Origin: GM7GCV1 sp965222065
GTDB lineage: Bacteria > Pseudomonadota > Gammaproteobacteria > Pseudomonadales > GM7GCV1
NCBI GenBank assembly: GCA_965222065.1
Contig: OZ244933.1
Coordinates: forward strand, 1 to 64,000
Length of the DNA: 64,000 bases
Reading direction: 5' to 3'
In this document: one piece after another, positions 7,951-16,451 of the stretch
How the letters are laid out: every line of letters begins with the position of its first letter
Numbering within the stretch: position 1 is the first letter of the stretch
The notes under the pieces: model-generated
Seen by the model: the letters and a program-made list of their open reading frames with translations, nothing else
What the model was told of the DNA's origin: nothing
The model's database searches: none
Translations under genes and position numbers: made by a program

Positions 7951-9345
7951 TTACTGGTTTCCAAAATTTTCGATGCGGACAGGCTGAGCTTTTTCCCATT
8001 CTTCCTGGTCGACGTTTCGAACCTTTTGGGTAAAGAGAAAAGCGCCTTTTTTATTGCCGACCACAAAATCGACCAGCCCGTCTCCATTGATGTCTCCACT
8101 TACCAGTTGACGCCCGATACCCGCCTCATCATCAATCAGATGGGGAATGTACTCAACCTGGCCATCCTCCTGGCGCGTAAGCCGGAAATAATAGATTACC
8201 GGGTCCTGTCGGGACCCGGCATCATTAAAGTCGTGAGCCCGGTAGGTTTTTCCGGTCAAAATGTCTTTCAGTCCGTCGCCATCGATGTCGACAAGCTCAA
8301 CTGCGTGGAGCTGGGAGAATTGAACCCCGTAAGGGTTATCGGTATTTTCTTCCTGCTTGCTTAGAATGACATGCTCCTGAAAAGTGATTTCATCACCGTT
8401 TCGGATCTGTTCAAACCAGCTCAGGCCCCAGCCGTGTGCGTCCAGGCTGGTGATGACGTCGTTGAGGCCGTCCCCATTCACATCATAGACATACATATTT
8501 CCTCCCCCCACCAGGCTGCCCGCCACCTCCAAGCTCCCCCACTTATGGGAACCTGCCCGATCGATGAAGGGAAATCGGTGAAACTCCCAATCCGGATCCC
8601 CTTCCAGAGAGGCGGGCTGTCGCATCCATCCATCCCCGGTTAGGTAGTCTTTGCGTCCGTCGCCATCTACATCCCCAATACCCATACCGTGGGTGTAGTG
8701 ATGAATCACTTCCTCGTGAGTTGATATGGGGTGAAAGATCCAGGGCAGCGTCGGTGCTACAGGGTTCGGCGAGACATAGCCATAATGTTCGTCGTATGCC
8801 GTCAAAAGTTCAGGTGCTCCATCACCGGTAAGGTCTTTAAAATCAGGGGCTTCGTTCTTAACAGCGTCTGTAACAAAATGGCGCTCCCAGTGTTCGGGCC
8901 GTTCCGGGCCTGGACCACTGAAAGATTTGCCCGGGTTCTGGTACCAGTAAGCAGGGGTATTGGGAAGCCCCGCCGTCAGGACGTCAGGCCAGCCGTCCCC
9001 GTTGATGTCGTAGACGAATGAAAAGAAATTGTCGTTCGAGTAATACCCACGAGCGTAGGGCGACACCTTGGTTGGCGCCTGGGGGGGATAGTATTCGTAA
9101 CGATGCTCGAAGTCGGGTCCCAGCCATATATGCGGTCCACTGACAACATCCATATGACCATCCTGGTTAAAGTCGCCGTAACTGGCGCCTTCAGACCAAT
9201 AGACGGGGGTCAGTTGTTGTTTCTCAAATTCACGAATAACAAATTCGTCGGCTTGCGCATCCGCACCGACTGTTAAGTTTGAGGAGCAGCCTGTTAAGTA
9301 TAAGCAGCTATAAATCAATGCGACGATGCGCAAAATTGTGTTCAT
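7951..9345 (-). CDS. FG-GAP/VCBS repeat lipoprotein
   Basis: 464 residues. The N-terminus has a lipoprotein signal (LIYSCLYLTGCSSN; lipobox LTGC), so the protein is probably lipid-anchored, most likely to the outer membrane since Ser follows the Cys. Seven D.(D/N).DG...D calcium loops mark an FG-GAP seven-bladed propeller. Two short segments differ from the downstream copy: KVSPYARGYYSND, and the SHKWGSLEVAGSLVGGG patch six residues longer. Such propellers often mediate binding to polysaccharide or protein; no catalytic motif is seen. It is the promoter-proximal copy, preceded by the upstream element also found before the RCC1 gene, which suggests the two loci respond to the same signal. Confidence 0.9.
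   Translation of the reverse strand: MNTILRIVALIYSCLYLTGCSSNLTVGADAQADEFVIREFEKQQLTPVYWSEGASYGDFNQDGHMDVVSGPHIWLGPDFEHRYEYYPPQAPTKVSPYARGYYSNDNFFSFVYDINGDGWPDVLTAGLPNTPAYWYQNPGKSFSGPGPERPEHWERHFVTDAVKNEAPDFKDLTGDGAPELLTAYDEHYGYVSPNPVAPTLPWIFHPISTHEEVIHHYTHGMGIGDVDGDGRKDYLTGDGWMRQPASLEGDPDWEFHRFPFIDRAGSHKWGSLEVAGSLVGGGNMYVYDVNGDGLNDVITSLDAHGWGLSWFEQIRNGDEITFQEHVILSKQEENTDNPYGVQFSQLHAVELVDIDGDGLKDILTGKTYRAHDFNDAGSRQDPVIYYFRLTRQEDGQVEYIPHLIDDEAGIGRQLVSGDINGDGLVDFVVGNKKGAFLFTQKVRNVDQEEWEKAQPVRIENFGNQ
9270..9299. repeat. 9-bp direct repeats flanking the lipobox codons
   Basis: CTGTTAAGT occurs at 9270-9278 and again at 9291-9299, 21 bp apart. The other copy of the gene has a single CTGTTAAGT at 7860-7868 at the same place. 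Deletion between the repeats removes exactly the 7 codons that include the lipoprotein Cys. Confidence 0.85.
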
Positions 9346-9454
9346 CTTAGTGCCTCACCCCGGTTCCAGCTTTGCACTCTGGCGGCATCAAGCGTCAGCG
9401 CAAAGTCTGTTTATAATCTTCACGCCACGTAAAATGGCAGAGAATGTTATATAT

Positions 9455-9560
9455 GAATAGTCAACATTATGCCTGTTAGTATATCGTCTGCAAATAATAT
9501 TTGTAATTATTTTTCGTATACAAACAAATTTGTAATTTTGATACATCAATTGGTTTTGAG
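9455..9560 (-). promoter_or_regulatory. Promoter region shared with the RCC1 gene (copy 2)
   Basis: This stretch resembles 4391-4496. On the minus strand TTACAA (9501-9506) and TATACT (9478-9483) are separated by 17 bp, matching the spacing in the other copy, with a leader of roughly 125 nt to the FG-GAP start. A perfect palindrome ACAAATTTGT lies at 9524-9533, upstream of the -35 box, and CAAAT-AAT-ATTTG lies in the spacer. The palindromes are candidate sites for a shared regulator. Confidence 0.6.
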
Positions 9561-9823
9561 CTGCATATGGATATGCCCGGAGGACAAGAAATAACTTATG
9601 TAAATTAATAGGTTACGAATCCAATTGTTACTCAAGCGAGCTTTTTCTCCAGGCTGCGCCGGGCGGGGGTCTACACCGTATTCTCAGGTTTCTTTTGTGC
9701 GGTGACATGGTGGAGTGTGATGCCTATATCGACGCAGGGTTCGTGCGGTAGCTTCAGGAGATTTTCAGTTTCGAAAAGACGATACCCCCCCAACGTTGCT
9801 ATTGGTGTTCGCGACGCCTGGCT
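9561..9823. other. Gap without recognisable gene
   Basis: Between the FG-GAP promoter region and the end of the transaldolase gene no reading frame with a ribosome site or known family was found on either strand. A C-rich run (9785-9791) is present; no hairpin followed by a T-run is evident as a transaldolase terminator. Confidence 0.5.
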
Positions 9824-10783
9824 CTAGCCCTGGAGCTTATCGCTTAACAGGGCTTCCAGCTTGATCTGATCGGCAATAAAGAGGCGAATTCCTTCAGCAA
9901 GTTTATCCACCGCCATGGGGTTATCGTTGAATTGCAGACGGAAATCCGCTTCGCCGCTTATTCGACAATCCTGATACTCGCCAATATTTTCAGCGCTGAG
10001 CTTGCGTTCAAGATGTCCGTCGTCGTTACTTAGCTCTTCGAGTAACTGCGGCCCGATCGTCAGCCGATCACAGCCAGCCAGTGCCTCGACTTCCCCAACA
10101 TTACGGAAACTGGCTCCCATGACGACGGTTTTGAAACCGCGGTCCTTGTACAGGTTGTAAATGTTTTGTACCGAGAGCACACCGGGATCTTCATCGGCAG
10201 GGTAACTATCGACCTGATTGGCTTTTTTGTACCAGTCAAGGATACGTCCGACAAACGGGGAGATCAGGAATGCCCCGGCTTCGGCCGCAGCAACTGCCTG
10301 GACATCGCTGAACATCAGGGTCAGGTTGCAGTTTATGCCCTCGGCTTGCAGGATTTCTGCGGCGCGGATTCCTTCCCAGGTAGAGGCCAGCTTGATGAGG
10401 ACACGCTCCCTGCCAATCCCGGCTTCCTCGTAAAAGCCGATAATACGTTTGGCGCGGGCAATACTGGCATCGGTATCAAAAGAAAGTCGCGCGTCCACTT
10501 CGGTAGAGATCCGGCCGGGGATGACTTTAAGAATTTCCAGCCCGGCGCTAACGGCCAATCGGTCCGCCAGGATCTCAATTCTTTCCGCATCGCTGACTTC
10601 CAGCGTTTTGGCCCATTCCACGGCCTGGTCGATCAGTGACTCATATCGTGGCAACTGGGTCGCTTTCAAAAGCAGGCTGGGGTTGGTGGTTGCATCTACC
10701 GGCTTGTATTTGGCGATGGCATCAATATCGCCCGTATCGGCAACGACTTCAGTCATTTGGCGGAGTTGATCAAGCTTGTTCAT
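9824..10783 (-). CDS. tal: Transaldolase
   Basis: 319 residues, the usual length of the TalB type. It begins 'MNKLDQLRQMTEVVADTGD' followed by 'YKPVDATTNPSLLLKA', and contains 'RVLIKLASTWEGIRAA' with the Schiff-base lysine (about residue 135), 'CNLTLMFSDVQAVAAAEAG' and 'SPFVGRILDW'. The enzyme moves a dihydroxyacetone unit between sedoheptulose-7-phosphate and glyceraldehyde-3-phosphate in the non-oxidative pentose phosphate pathway, in the cytoplasm. A GAGGG ribosome site precedes the ATG. Same strand as dusA, 83 bp after it. Confidence 0.97.
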   Translation of the reverse strand: MNKLDQLRQMTEVVADTGDIDAIAKYKPVDATTNPSLLLKATQLPRYESLIDQAVEWAKTLEVSDAERIEILADRLAVSAGLEILKVIPGRISTEVDARLSFDTDASIARAKRIIGFYEEAGIGRERVLIKLASTWEGIRAAEILQAEGINCNLTLMFSDVQAVAAAEAGAFLISPFVGRILDWYKKANQVDSYPADEDPGVLSVQNIYNLYKDRGFKTVVMGASFRNVGEVEALAGCDRLTIGPQLLEELSNDDGHLERKLSAENIGEYQDCRISGEADFRLQFNDNPMAVDKLAEGIRLFIADQIKLEALLSDKLQG

Positions 10784-10866
10784 TCTGCCCTCGAATTTAG
10801 CGTGTATTTACCAGTGTACCCTGACTGTTTTGTCTACTTGGTGTAACAAAAGCAGGATACCTGTGT

Positions 10867-11868
10867 TTAAGCGGTTATGTTTTCCATGGCACGAGTTGAT
10901 TGCAAATGCCGGGACGCATCAACCAGTATATCCAGCCCTGCGCCGGGCTTGTGGACATGTATACTCAGGTGCTGCTTGAAGCGCCGTGTCCCGGGAACGC
11001 CCTGAAAAAGCCCCAGGATATGTCGTGTCATCGAACCCAGCTTTTCGCCCCTGGCCAGTTGGGATTCTATATAGGGGTAAAAACCCTGCAAGGCATCCAA
11101 CGGTGAAGAATAGTTTGGTTCCTGGCCAAAGAGCTCGGCGTCCACTTGTGCCAGCAACCAGGGGTTATGGTACGCCTCTCTGCCGAGCATTACACCATCG
11201 ACAAACTGCAAATGCCTTTTTACTTCTGAGAGGTCGCGGATGCCTCCGTTGATAACAACCTCCAGGTCGGGGAAGTCCTTCTTTAACCGGTAGACCCGGT
11301 CGTAATTCAGTGGCGGGATATCGCGATTTTCTTTTGGACTTAACCCCTGTAGCCAGGCTTTCCTGGCATGCACGGTAATTGAGCGACAGCCGATATTAAC
11401 CAGGTGTTCGACAAACGCCTGGAGGGCGGTCTCTTCATCCTGGTCGTCGATACCGATACGGCACTTGACGGTAACAGGGATCTGACAAGCCGATTGCATG
11501 GCCTGGACGCATTCGGCGACCAGCGCGGGATTTTGCATAAGGCAGGCGCCAAATGCACCGTTTTGTACCCGGTCGCTGGGACAGCCGCAGTTCAAGTTGA
11601 CTTCGTCGTAGCCAAAACGCTCGGCCATCTGAGCACAAGTGGCCAGGTCTTCAGGGCCCGAGCCTCCAAGCTGCAGGGCGACTGGATGTTCCGTGGGATC
11701 AAATTCCAGAAAGCGATCTGCATCACCGTGCAGAAGTGCGCCTGTTGTGAGCATTTCCGTGTACAGCAGGGCATTACGGCACAATAGTCGGTGAAAATAC
11801 CGACAGTGCCGGTCTGTCCAGTCCATCATGGGTGCGACTGAAAATGTTCGGGAAAGGGGTTTCTGCAC
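10867..11868 (-). CDS. dusA: tRNA-dihydrouridine(20/20a) synthase DusA
   Basis: 333 residues, typical of DusA. The FMN-binding TIM barrel starts 'FSVAPMMDWTDRHCRYFHR', and the catalytic cysteine lies in 'VNLNCGCPSDRVQNGAFGA'; further on are 'TVKCRIGID', 'ITVHARKAWLQGLSPKENR', 'VVINGGI' and 'VDGVMLGREAYHNPW'. The 'SPKENR' block separates DusA from DusB and DusC. The enzyme reduces uridines 20 and 20a in the D-loop of tRNAs with NADPH. It lies 88 bp after a diguanylate cyclase gene on the same strand. Confidence 0.96.
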   Translation of the reverse strand: MQKPLSRTFSVAPMMDWTDRHCRYFHRLLCRNALLYTEMLTTGALLHGDADRFLEFDPTEHPVALQLGGSGPEDLATCAQMAERFGYDEVNLNCGCPSDRVQNGAFGACLMQNPALVAECVQAMQSACQIPVTVKCRIGIDDQDEETALQAFVEHLVNIGCRSITVHARKAWLQGLSPKENRDIPPLNYDRVYRLKKDFPDLEVVINGGIRDLSEVKRHLQFVDGVMLGREAYHNPWLLAQVDAELFGQEPNYSSPLDALQGFYPYIESQLARGEKLGSMTRHILGLFQGVPGTRRFKQHLSIHVHKPGAGLDILVDASRHLQSTRAMENITA

Positions 11869-11956
11869 GGTTGCGGGTTGTATGGATAATCAGGGCGCGC
11901 ATTTTAAAGCTTTCGCGCCGATACGTGAAATCGGAAAGAATTTAAAGATTTACAGT

Positions 11957-13582
11957 CTAGGCGGCGAAGCCGATTACCTGGTTGCGACCCTTTTCCTTGG
12001 CTTCATAAAGCGCACGATCCGCTCGTTCATACCAGCTGGCAAAACCTTCTTCGGGTTTGTACTCCGCTACGCCAACGCTAATCGAAATACTTTCCACCAC
12101 GTCAAAGTGCAGTGATTCAACGACCGTTCTCAGCTTTTCCCCCAGCAGTTGGGCCTGGTACAGGCCAGTGTCGGAAGCCAGGATCAGGAATTCTTCTCCT
12201 CCCCATCGGCAGACGCGGTCACCGGATCGCACAGAGGTCTTGAGCGCTTCGCCTACATTGGCAAGCACATCGTCCCCGATCATATGGCCGTATCTATCAT
12301 TAATGTTCTTAAATCGGTCCAGATCGAGCAGCAGGATGCTCACTGTATGCTCAAATTGTTCGCGTCGACGCATGCTGTCATTAATCAGTGGCATGATGGC
12401 CCTGCGATTCAGCAGTGTCGTCAGGCCATCTATTTCTGCCAGTTCACTGAGAATGGCATTGCGACGTCGGATAAGCAGATTGCGATAGCCCTGGGCCAGG
12501 ATTATAAAAATAATAACCAGTCCAACGGTGCCCAAAATAATATGGAGACGATAGTGTTCAAGAAAACTGACCGGTCTGTTGAGAATGTTCGTTCCGGCGG
12601 CAAGCATCGAGGTATCGATGCCCCATCTGTTTAGTTGATCCCAGCTGTAATTTCGTTCAAAAATACTTTGCCTGTCGAGTAGCGGCTGTTCGTTATGCAA
12701 CTGGGCAGCGATAAGATCGCCAGCCAGCTCACCAATGCGCTCCCAGGAAACCTGGTATCCACCAAGGATGCTATTACTCGAGGTGCTCCAGTGGGAAAAG
12801 ACTGGAGCGTTGGCATGTTCTCCCAGCATGCCCAGTACTTGAGCAGGCGTGGATTGGCTGCCATTGATGCCGTCAAAGCTGGGCATGTAGTAGATAGCGG
12901 TTCGGGGCGGTAGCTGGCCGAGCCGATCAAGGGATGCTTCCAGCGGCTGGTTTAGCAGGTAGTCGATATCGATATCCAGAACGCTCTCGTTGATCTGGTT
13001 CTGGAAAGTCTCCAGCTGATTGACAGAGGCAAGTTCACTGATGTCACCAAAAACCAGTACCCGATCTACCGGGTAAACATGCAGTATCTCCCTAAGTGCA
13101 CTGACGTGATCAACCATGATTTTGTAGTCGTTCGATGTTTCCTGGCCGGGCACATTGTCTTCGATATAGCTGGAGCCCGCGGCGATATTGACTGGCAGGG
13201 AGCTCTGTTGAAAGAGGGCGGGATGATTGTCCAGGAATTCTTCAGCAGGCGCACTGACACTAATGACGGCGTCAATCGAAATGGCCTGGTATTTTTGTGA
13301 CAAATAGTCTGCAAATGCGTTCCTGGTACTTGGGGCATTAAATCTTCCAGCATCAAGGTATTCCTTGTAGAGATGAAACTCCCCCAGACGCTCTTTTAGC
13401 CGGGCTTCCAGTCCCGCCTCAAATTCATTGACGTAGGTATTGTCCGTATCCCAGGAGGAAATGCTGATGATCTGGTATTCGTTTGGTTGTTCCTGGGCGA
13501 GAAGGCCCTGGGCCATACAAGCCAGCAATACGGCAAGCATCTGGCCAATTCCGGGGAAGCTTGAAAATACGTTTGCCACCAT
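11957..13582 (-). CDS. Diguanylate cyclase with periplasmic substrate-binding-like sensor
   Basis: 541 residues from the ATG at 13582, chosen because AAGGAG lies 6 bp upstream and a signal-like segment follows (MLAVLLACMAQGLLAQ); the frame stays open for 82 more codons upstream but without supporting signals. Residues about 35-320 resemble the ABC-type substrate-binding sensor family (periplasmic), residues 346-363 form a membrane helix, and 375-541 are a GGDEF domain. The active site is GGEEF (461-465), and an intact RxxD inhibitory site (RSGD, 452-455) lies five residues before it, so product feedback is expected. It should make cyclic di-GMP in response to a periplasmic ligand. Confidence 0.9.
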   Translation of the reverse strand: MVANVFSSFPGIGQMLAVLLACMAQGLLAQEQPNEYQIISISSWDTDNTYVNEFEAGLEARLKERLGEFHLYKEYLDAGRFNAPSTRNAFADYLSQKYQAISIDAVISVSAPAEEFLDNHPALFQQSSLPVNIAAGSSYIEDNVPGQETSNDYKIMVDHVSALREILHVYPVDRVLVFGDISELASVNQLETFQNQINESVLDIDIDYLLNQPLEASLDRLGQLPPRTAIYYMPSFDGINGSQSTPAQVLGMLGEHANAPVFSHWSTSSNSILGGYQVSWERIGELAGDLIAAQLHNEQPLLDRQSIFERNYSWDQLNRWGIDTSMLAAGTNILNRPVSFLEHYRLHIILGTVGLVIIFIILAQGYRNLLIRRRNAILSELAEIDGLTTLLNRRAIMPLINDSMRRREQFEHTVSILLLDLDRFKNINDRYGHMIGDDVLANVGEALKTSVRSGDRVCRWGGEEFLILASDTGLYQAQLLGEKLRTVVESLHFDVVESISISVGVAEYKPEEGFASWYERADRALYEAKEKGRNQVIGFAA

Positions 13583-13804
13583 ACTGTCTCCTTTGTCCGG
13601 GGCTTGTACCCTGATGATTTCCCTGTAAGCCTCAGTCGGTGTTGCAAATACTTGCCTGTGTATACTGTATACCAAGGTTATCAAGGCCAAGTTTAGACCT
13701 TTAAGCAATGAGTTCAACTCATCAAATGTGGCAGGATTCTCATTTCCTGTTAAAAATAATTGCCGGTTGTCACATCTATCATCAATAACCCCCTGGAAGC
13801 GCTG

Positions 13805-13837
13805 GTAGATATAAACCGTCGCCTGCATCTGTATAAT
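13805..13837 (+). promoter_or_regulatory. Probable gltX promoter
   Basis: A consensus -10 box TATAAT (13832-13837) is followed directly by the G+C-rich discriminator GCGCGC, typical of growth-rate-controlled promoters of translation genes. The -35 region is weak. The expected start of transcription lies about 25 bp before the gltX ATG. Confidence 0.55.
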
Positions 13838-13869
13838 GCGCGCTCTTTTCCCAGTACAAGAAATTAATC

Positions 13870-15363
13870 ATGAGTGTGCGTGTTCGTATTGCCCCATCCC
13901 CGACCGGAGACCCTCACGTAGGCACGGCCTATATAGCCCTGTTTAATCTGGCGTTTGCACGTAGCCAGGGGGGCAAATTTATTTTGCGTATTGAGGATAC
14001 TGATCGCGTTCGCAGTACAGTGGCTTCAGAGCAGGCCATTCTGGATAGCTTGCGCTGGATGGGTCTGAATTGGGACGAAGGGCCGGATGTGGGCGGAAGC
14101 TTTGGACCCTATCGCCAGAGCGAGCGGGGGGATATCTATGGGCAATACGCGCAAAAGCTATTGGATAGTGGTCATGCCTTTAAATGCTATCGCACGTCCG
14201 AAGAACTCGACCAGCTGCGGACAGAGCGACGGGAGCAGGGCATTCAGAAAGCCTTTAAGCAGTCCGATCTGGCACTCGCCCCCGAGGAAGTGGCCAGGCG
14301 AGAAGCCGCGGGAGATCCTTATGTTATTCGTATGTGCGTGCCTGATGAAGGTGTATGCCGGATCAAGGACCGCTTGCGAGGCGAGATAGAACTCGACTGG
14401 ACGAATGTGGATGCCCAGGTTTTGCTAAAGGCAGACGGTATGCCAACCTACCATCTGGCGAACGTGGTGGATGATCATCTGATGGAGATCACCCACGTTA
14501 TTCGTGGGGAGGAGTGGATTAATTCGGCACCCAAACACCAGTTACTCTATGAGTACTTTGGCTGGGAAATGCCTGAGCTCTGCCACATGCCCCTGCTGCG
14601 GAATCCGGACAAATCCAAGCTCAGCAAACGAAAAAACCCGACCAGCATTAATTACTATCGTGCCATGGGTTACATGCCGGAAGCGCTGACCAATTATCTT
14701 GGACGCATGGGCTGGTCGATGCCTGACGAGTCGGAAAAATTCACTCTGGAGTCCATGATTGCGCATTTTGACCTCGACAAAGTGTCCCTGGGGGGGCCAG
14801 TTTTTGACGTTGAAAAACTGGACTGGCTCAATGGTCTATGGATTCGCGAAGATCTTGACGAAGCGCAATTTGCTGCACGCGTGGCCGATTGGGCAGTCAA
14901 TCCTGACTATCTTGGCAAGATCATCCCGCTGATTAAGGACCGGGTGGAGAAATTTACTGATATCCTACCCTTGACTGGCCTGTTTTTTAATGGGCTGCCA
15001 GTACTTGATGAGGCAGAATTTGATGCGCTCAAGCTTGATCGGGATACGCAGGTCAAAATATTGCAATTTGCTTCCTGGTGGCTGGATGCCCAGGCGAGCT
15101 GGGAAAGGGATGACCTTTATCAGGGGCTGAACGAACTGGCCCAGGGTATGGATATTAAGTTACGGGAGTTTTTGCAGCCCTTGTTTATTGCCATGAGTGG
15201 CAGTCGTGTGTGCCCGCCACTATTTGATGCCATGACCATTATCGGTGCCGATATTACCCGGGCGAGGGTTCGACACGCGCTAAACTTCCTCGGTGGTGTT
15301 TCCAAGAAGCAGGCCAAAAAGCTGGAAAAAGAGTACCGCGATCTCATTCCGGAGGCCACCTAG
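13870..15363 (+). CDS. gltX: Glutamyl-tRNA synthetase
   Basis: 497 residues, normal for a discriminating bacterial GltX. The class I signature 'APSPTGDPHVGTAY' (HIGH equivalent) is at residues 7-20, the 'LRIEDTDR' block follows, and the KMSKS equivalent 'DKSKLSKRKNPTS' is at about residue 255. It charges tRNA-Glu with glutamate for protein and tetrapyrrole synthesis. The start at 13870 follows the TATAAT promoter closely. Its stop codon overlaps that of the convergent diguanylate cyclase gene by 4 bp. Confidence 0.97.
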   Translation: MSVRVRIAPSPTGDPHVGTAYIALFNLAFARSQGGKFILRIEDTDRVRSTVASEQAILDSLRWMGLNWDEGPDVGGSFGPYRQSERGDIYGQYAQKLLDSGHAFKCYRTSEELDQLRTERREQGIQKAFKQSDLALAPEEVARREAAGDPYVIRMCVPDEGVCRIKDRLRGEIELDWTNVDAQVLLKADGMPTYHLANVVDDHLMEITHVIRGEEWINSAPKHQLLYEYFGWEMPELCHMPLLRNPDKSKLSKRKNPTSINYYRAMGYMPEALTNYLGRMGWSMPDESEKFTLESMIAHFDLDKVSLGGPVFDVEKLDWLNGLWIREDLDEAQFAARVADWAVNPDYLGKIIPLIKDRVEKFTDILPLTGLFFNGLPVLDEAEFDALKLDRDTQVKILQFASWWLDAQASWERDDLYQGLNELAQGMDIKLREFLQPLFIAMSGSRVCPPLFDAMTIIGADITRARVRHALNFLGGVSKKQAKKLEKEYRDLIPEAT

Positions 15364-16451
15364 ACTGCCTCAGAACTCGCGCTGGAAATCCGGTCTACAC
15401 AAACTCGGTTTCTTCCCTGCTTCTTGGCAAGGTACATGGCTTTGTCTGCGGCTGAAACTACGGCATCAAAATCGATATGCATGTCGCTATGGGCAACGCC
15501 GATACTCACCGTATTTACCCCTTCTGCTTCAATTTCGTTCTTGATTTTCAGGGCCTGCGAGCCTGCGGCTTCGACATCACGTCCAGGCAGTAGTACCAGA
15601 AATTCTTCACCGCCGTAACGCACGACCAGATCGTTCAGATGGCAACAGCGAACAATACAGAGCGAAATCAGGATCAGTATTTCATCACCTTTTTGGTGAC
15701 CCTGTTCATCATTTAGCTGTTTAAAGTGATCGATATCAATCAGCAACAGGCTGTAGCTTCTGCGATTGTCTATTTCATCAACGATCTCAAACAGCTTGCG
15801 CCGGTTCCACAGGCCCGTCAGTGAATCTTTAAGTGACATATCCTGTCGTTCTATCTGGTCGGCGATCGCCTTTACGATGGTCCGATGCATACGCAGAGTC
15901 AGGCTGAAAAAGACGAAATAAAAGGCTGTCAGGAAGCCTCCCAGGTAATTGATGTACAAAACATCGCTCAGAAAGCAGGAAGCAATAATGGGGATCAGGG
16001 TAATGTGCAGAAATACCATGACCACACGCAGGGAGGTAATCGAGGAGCTGACACTGCCACCGATCAGTGAGCAGAGCACCAGGCTGATAAACATCATGGC
16101 AATCAGGCCGTTTTCCTCATAGGGGAGAAATGCACTGATGGCAAAGATCAGTCCTGTAAACGCAGAGGACAGTAACCAGTAGTTTTCCCAGCGTAGTGCT
16201 TGTTGGCCTGTTAGCCTGGATTGGCGAGTGGCATGGTGAAAAAGGTATGAAACACCAAACCTGACGGGTACGGTGCTCATCGACAATACCGTCCAGGCTA
16301 ACCAAACCCTAAAGGGTAACAAGTCGTAGGTAATGTAAGCGATCGTTATAGTTGCCAGCAGCATCCCGAGAACGGTATACGGGGCTTGCTCCATAAGAAT
16401 CATGATTCTTCGGATGTCCAGCTGGGCCTTGGGTCCTTGATTACTGTTCAT
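15360..16451 (-). CDS. Membrane diguanylate cyclase
   Basis: 363 residues. The N-terminal half (about 22-190) consists of six hydrophobic segments with short loops, like the MASE-type integral membrane sensors, and the C-terminal half is a GGDEF domain beginning 'DSLTGLWNRRKLFEIVDEID'. The active site GGEEF is at 280-284. The residues at the inhibitory-site position are HLND (271-274) instead of RxxD, so feedback inhibition is probably lost, unlike the cyclase at 11957-13582. The signal sensed is unknown. The gene ends inside the last codons of gltX on the other strand. Confidence 0.92.
   Translation of the reverse strand: MNSNQGPKAQLDIRRIMILMEQAPYTVLGMLLATITIAYITYDLLPFRVWLAWTVLSMSTVPVRFGVSYLFHHATRQSRLTGQQALRWENYWLLSSAFTGLIFAISAFLPYEENGLIAMMFISLVLCSLIGGSVSSSITSLRVVMVFLHITLIPIIASCFLSDVLYINYLGGFLTAFYFVFFSLTLRMHRTIVKAIADQIERQDMSLKDSLTGLWNRRKLFEIVDEIDNRRSYSLLLIDIDHFKQLNDEQGHQKGDEILILISLCIVRCCHLNDLVVRYGGEEFLVLLPGRDVEAAGSQALKIKNEIEAEGVNTVSIGVAHSDMHIDFDAVVSAADKAMYLAKKQGRNRVCVDRISSASSEAV

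Larger units (their letters stand above)
6559..9359. repeat. Tandem duplication of a ~1.4-kb FG-GAP gene
   Basis: The units 6559-7928 and 7951-9359 are almost identical at nucleotide level, including the shared leader ATCTTAGTGCCTCACC before each start codon. Differences are concentrated in a 21-bp deletion in the signal-peptide region and two short divergent patches. The length difference of 39 bp equals 7 + 6 codons. Confidence 0.9.

Noticed and set aside
6634..8364. Identical-looking 112-codon frames on the plus strand in both FG-GAP genes (6634-6972 and 8026-8364)
   Set aside because: They are antisense shadows conserved only because the genes are duplicated; the minus-strand frames explain the sequence fully.
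12149..12634. 161-codon plus-strand frame opposite the first diguanylate cyclase
   Set aside because: Antisense to the GGDEF domain with no family resemblance.
13583..13828. N-terminal extension of the periplasmic-sensor cyclase
   Set aside because: The extension lacks a ribosome site and reads into the gltX promoter region, while ATG 13582 has AAGGAG and a signal-like sequence.
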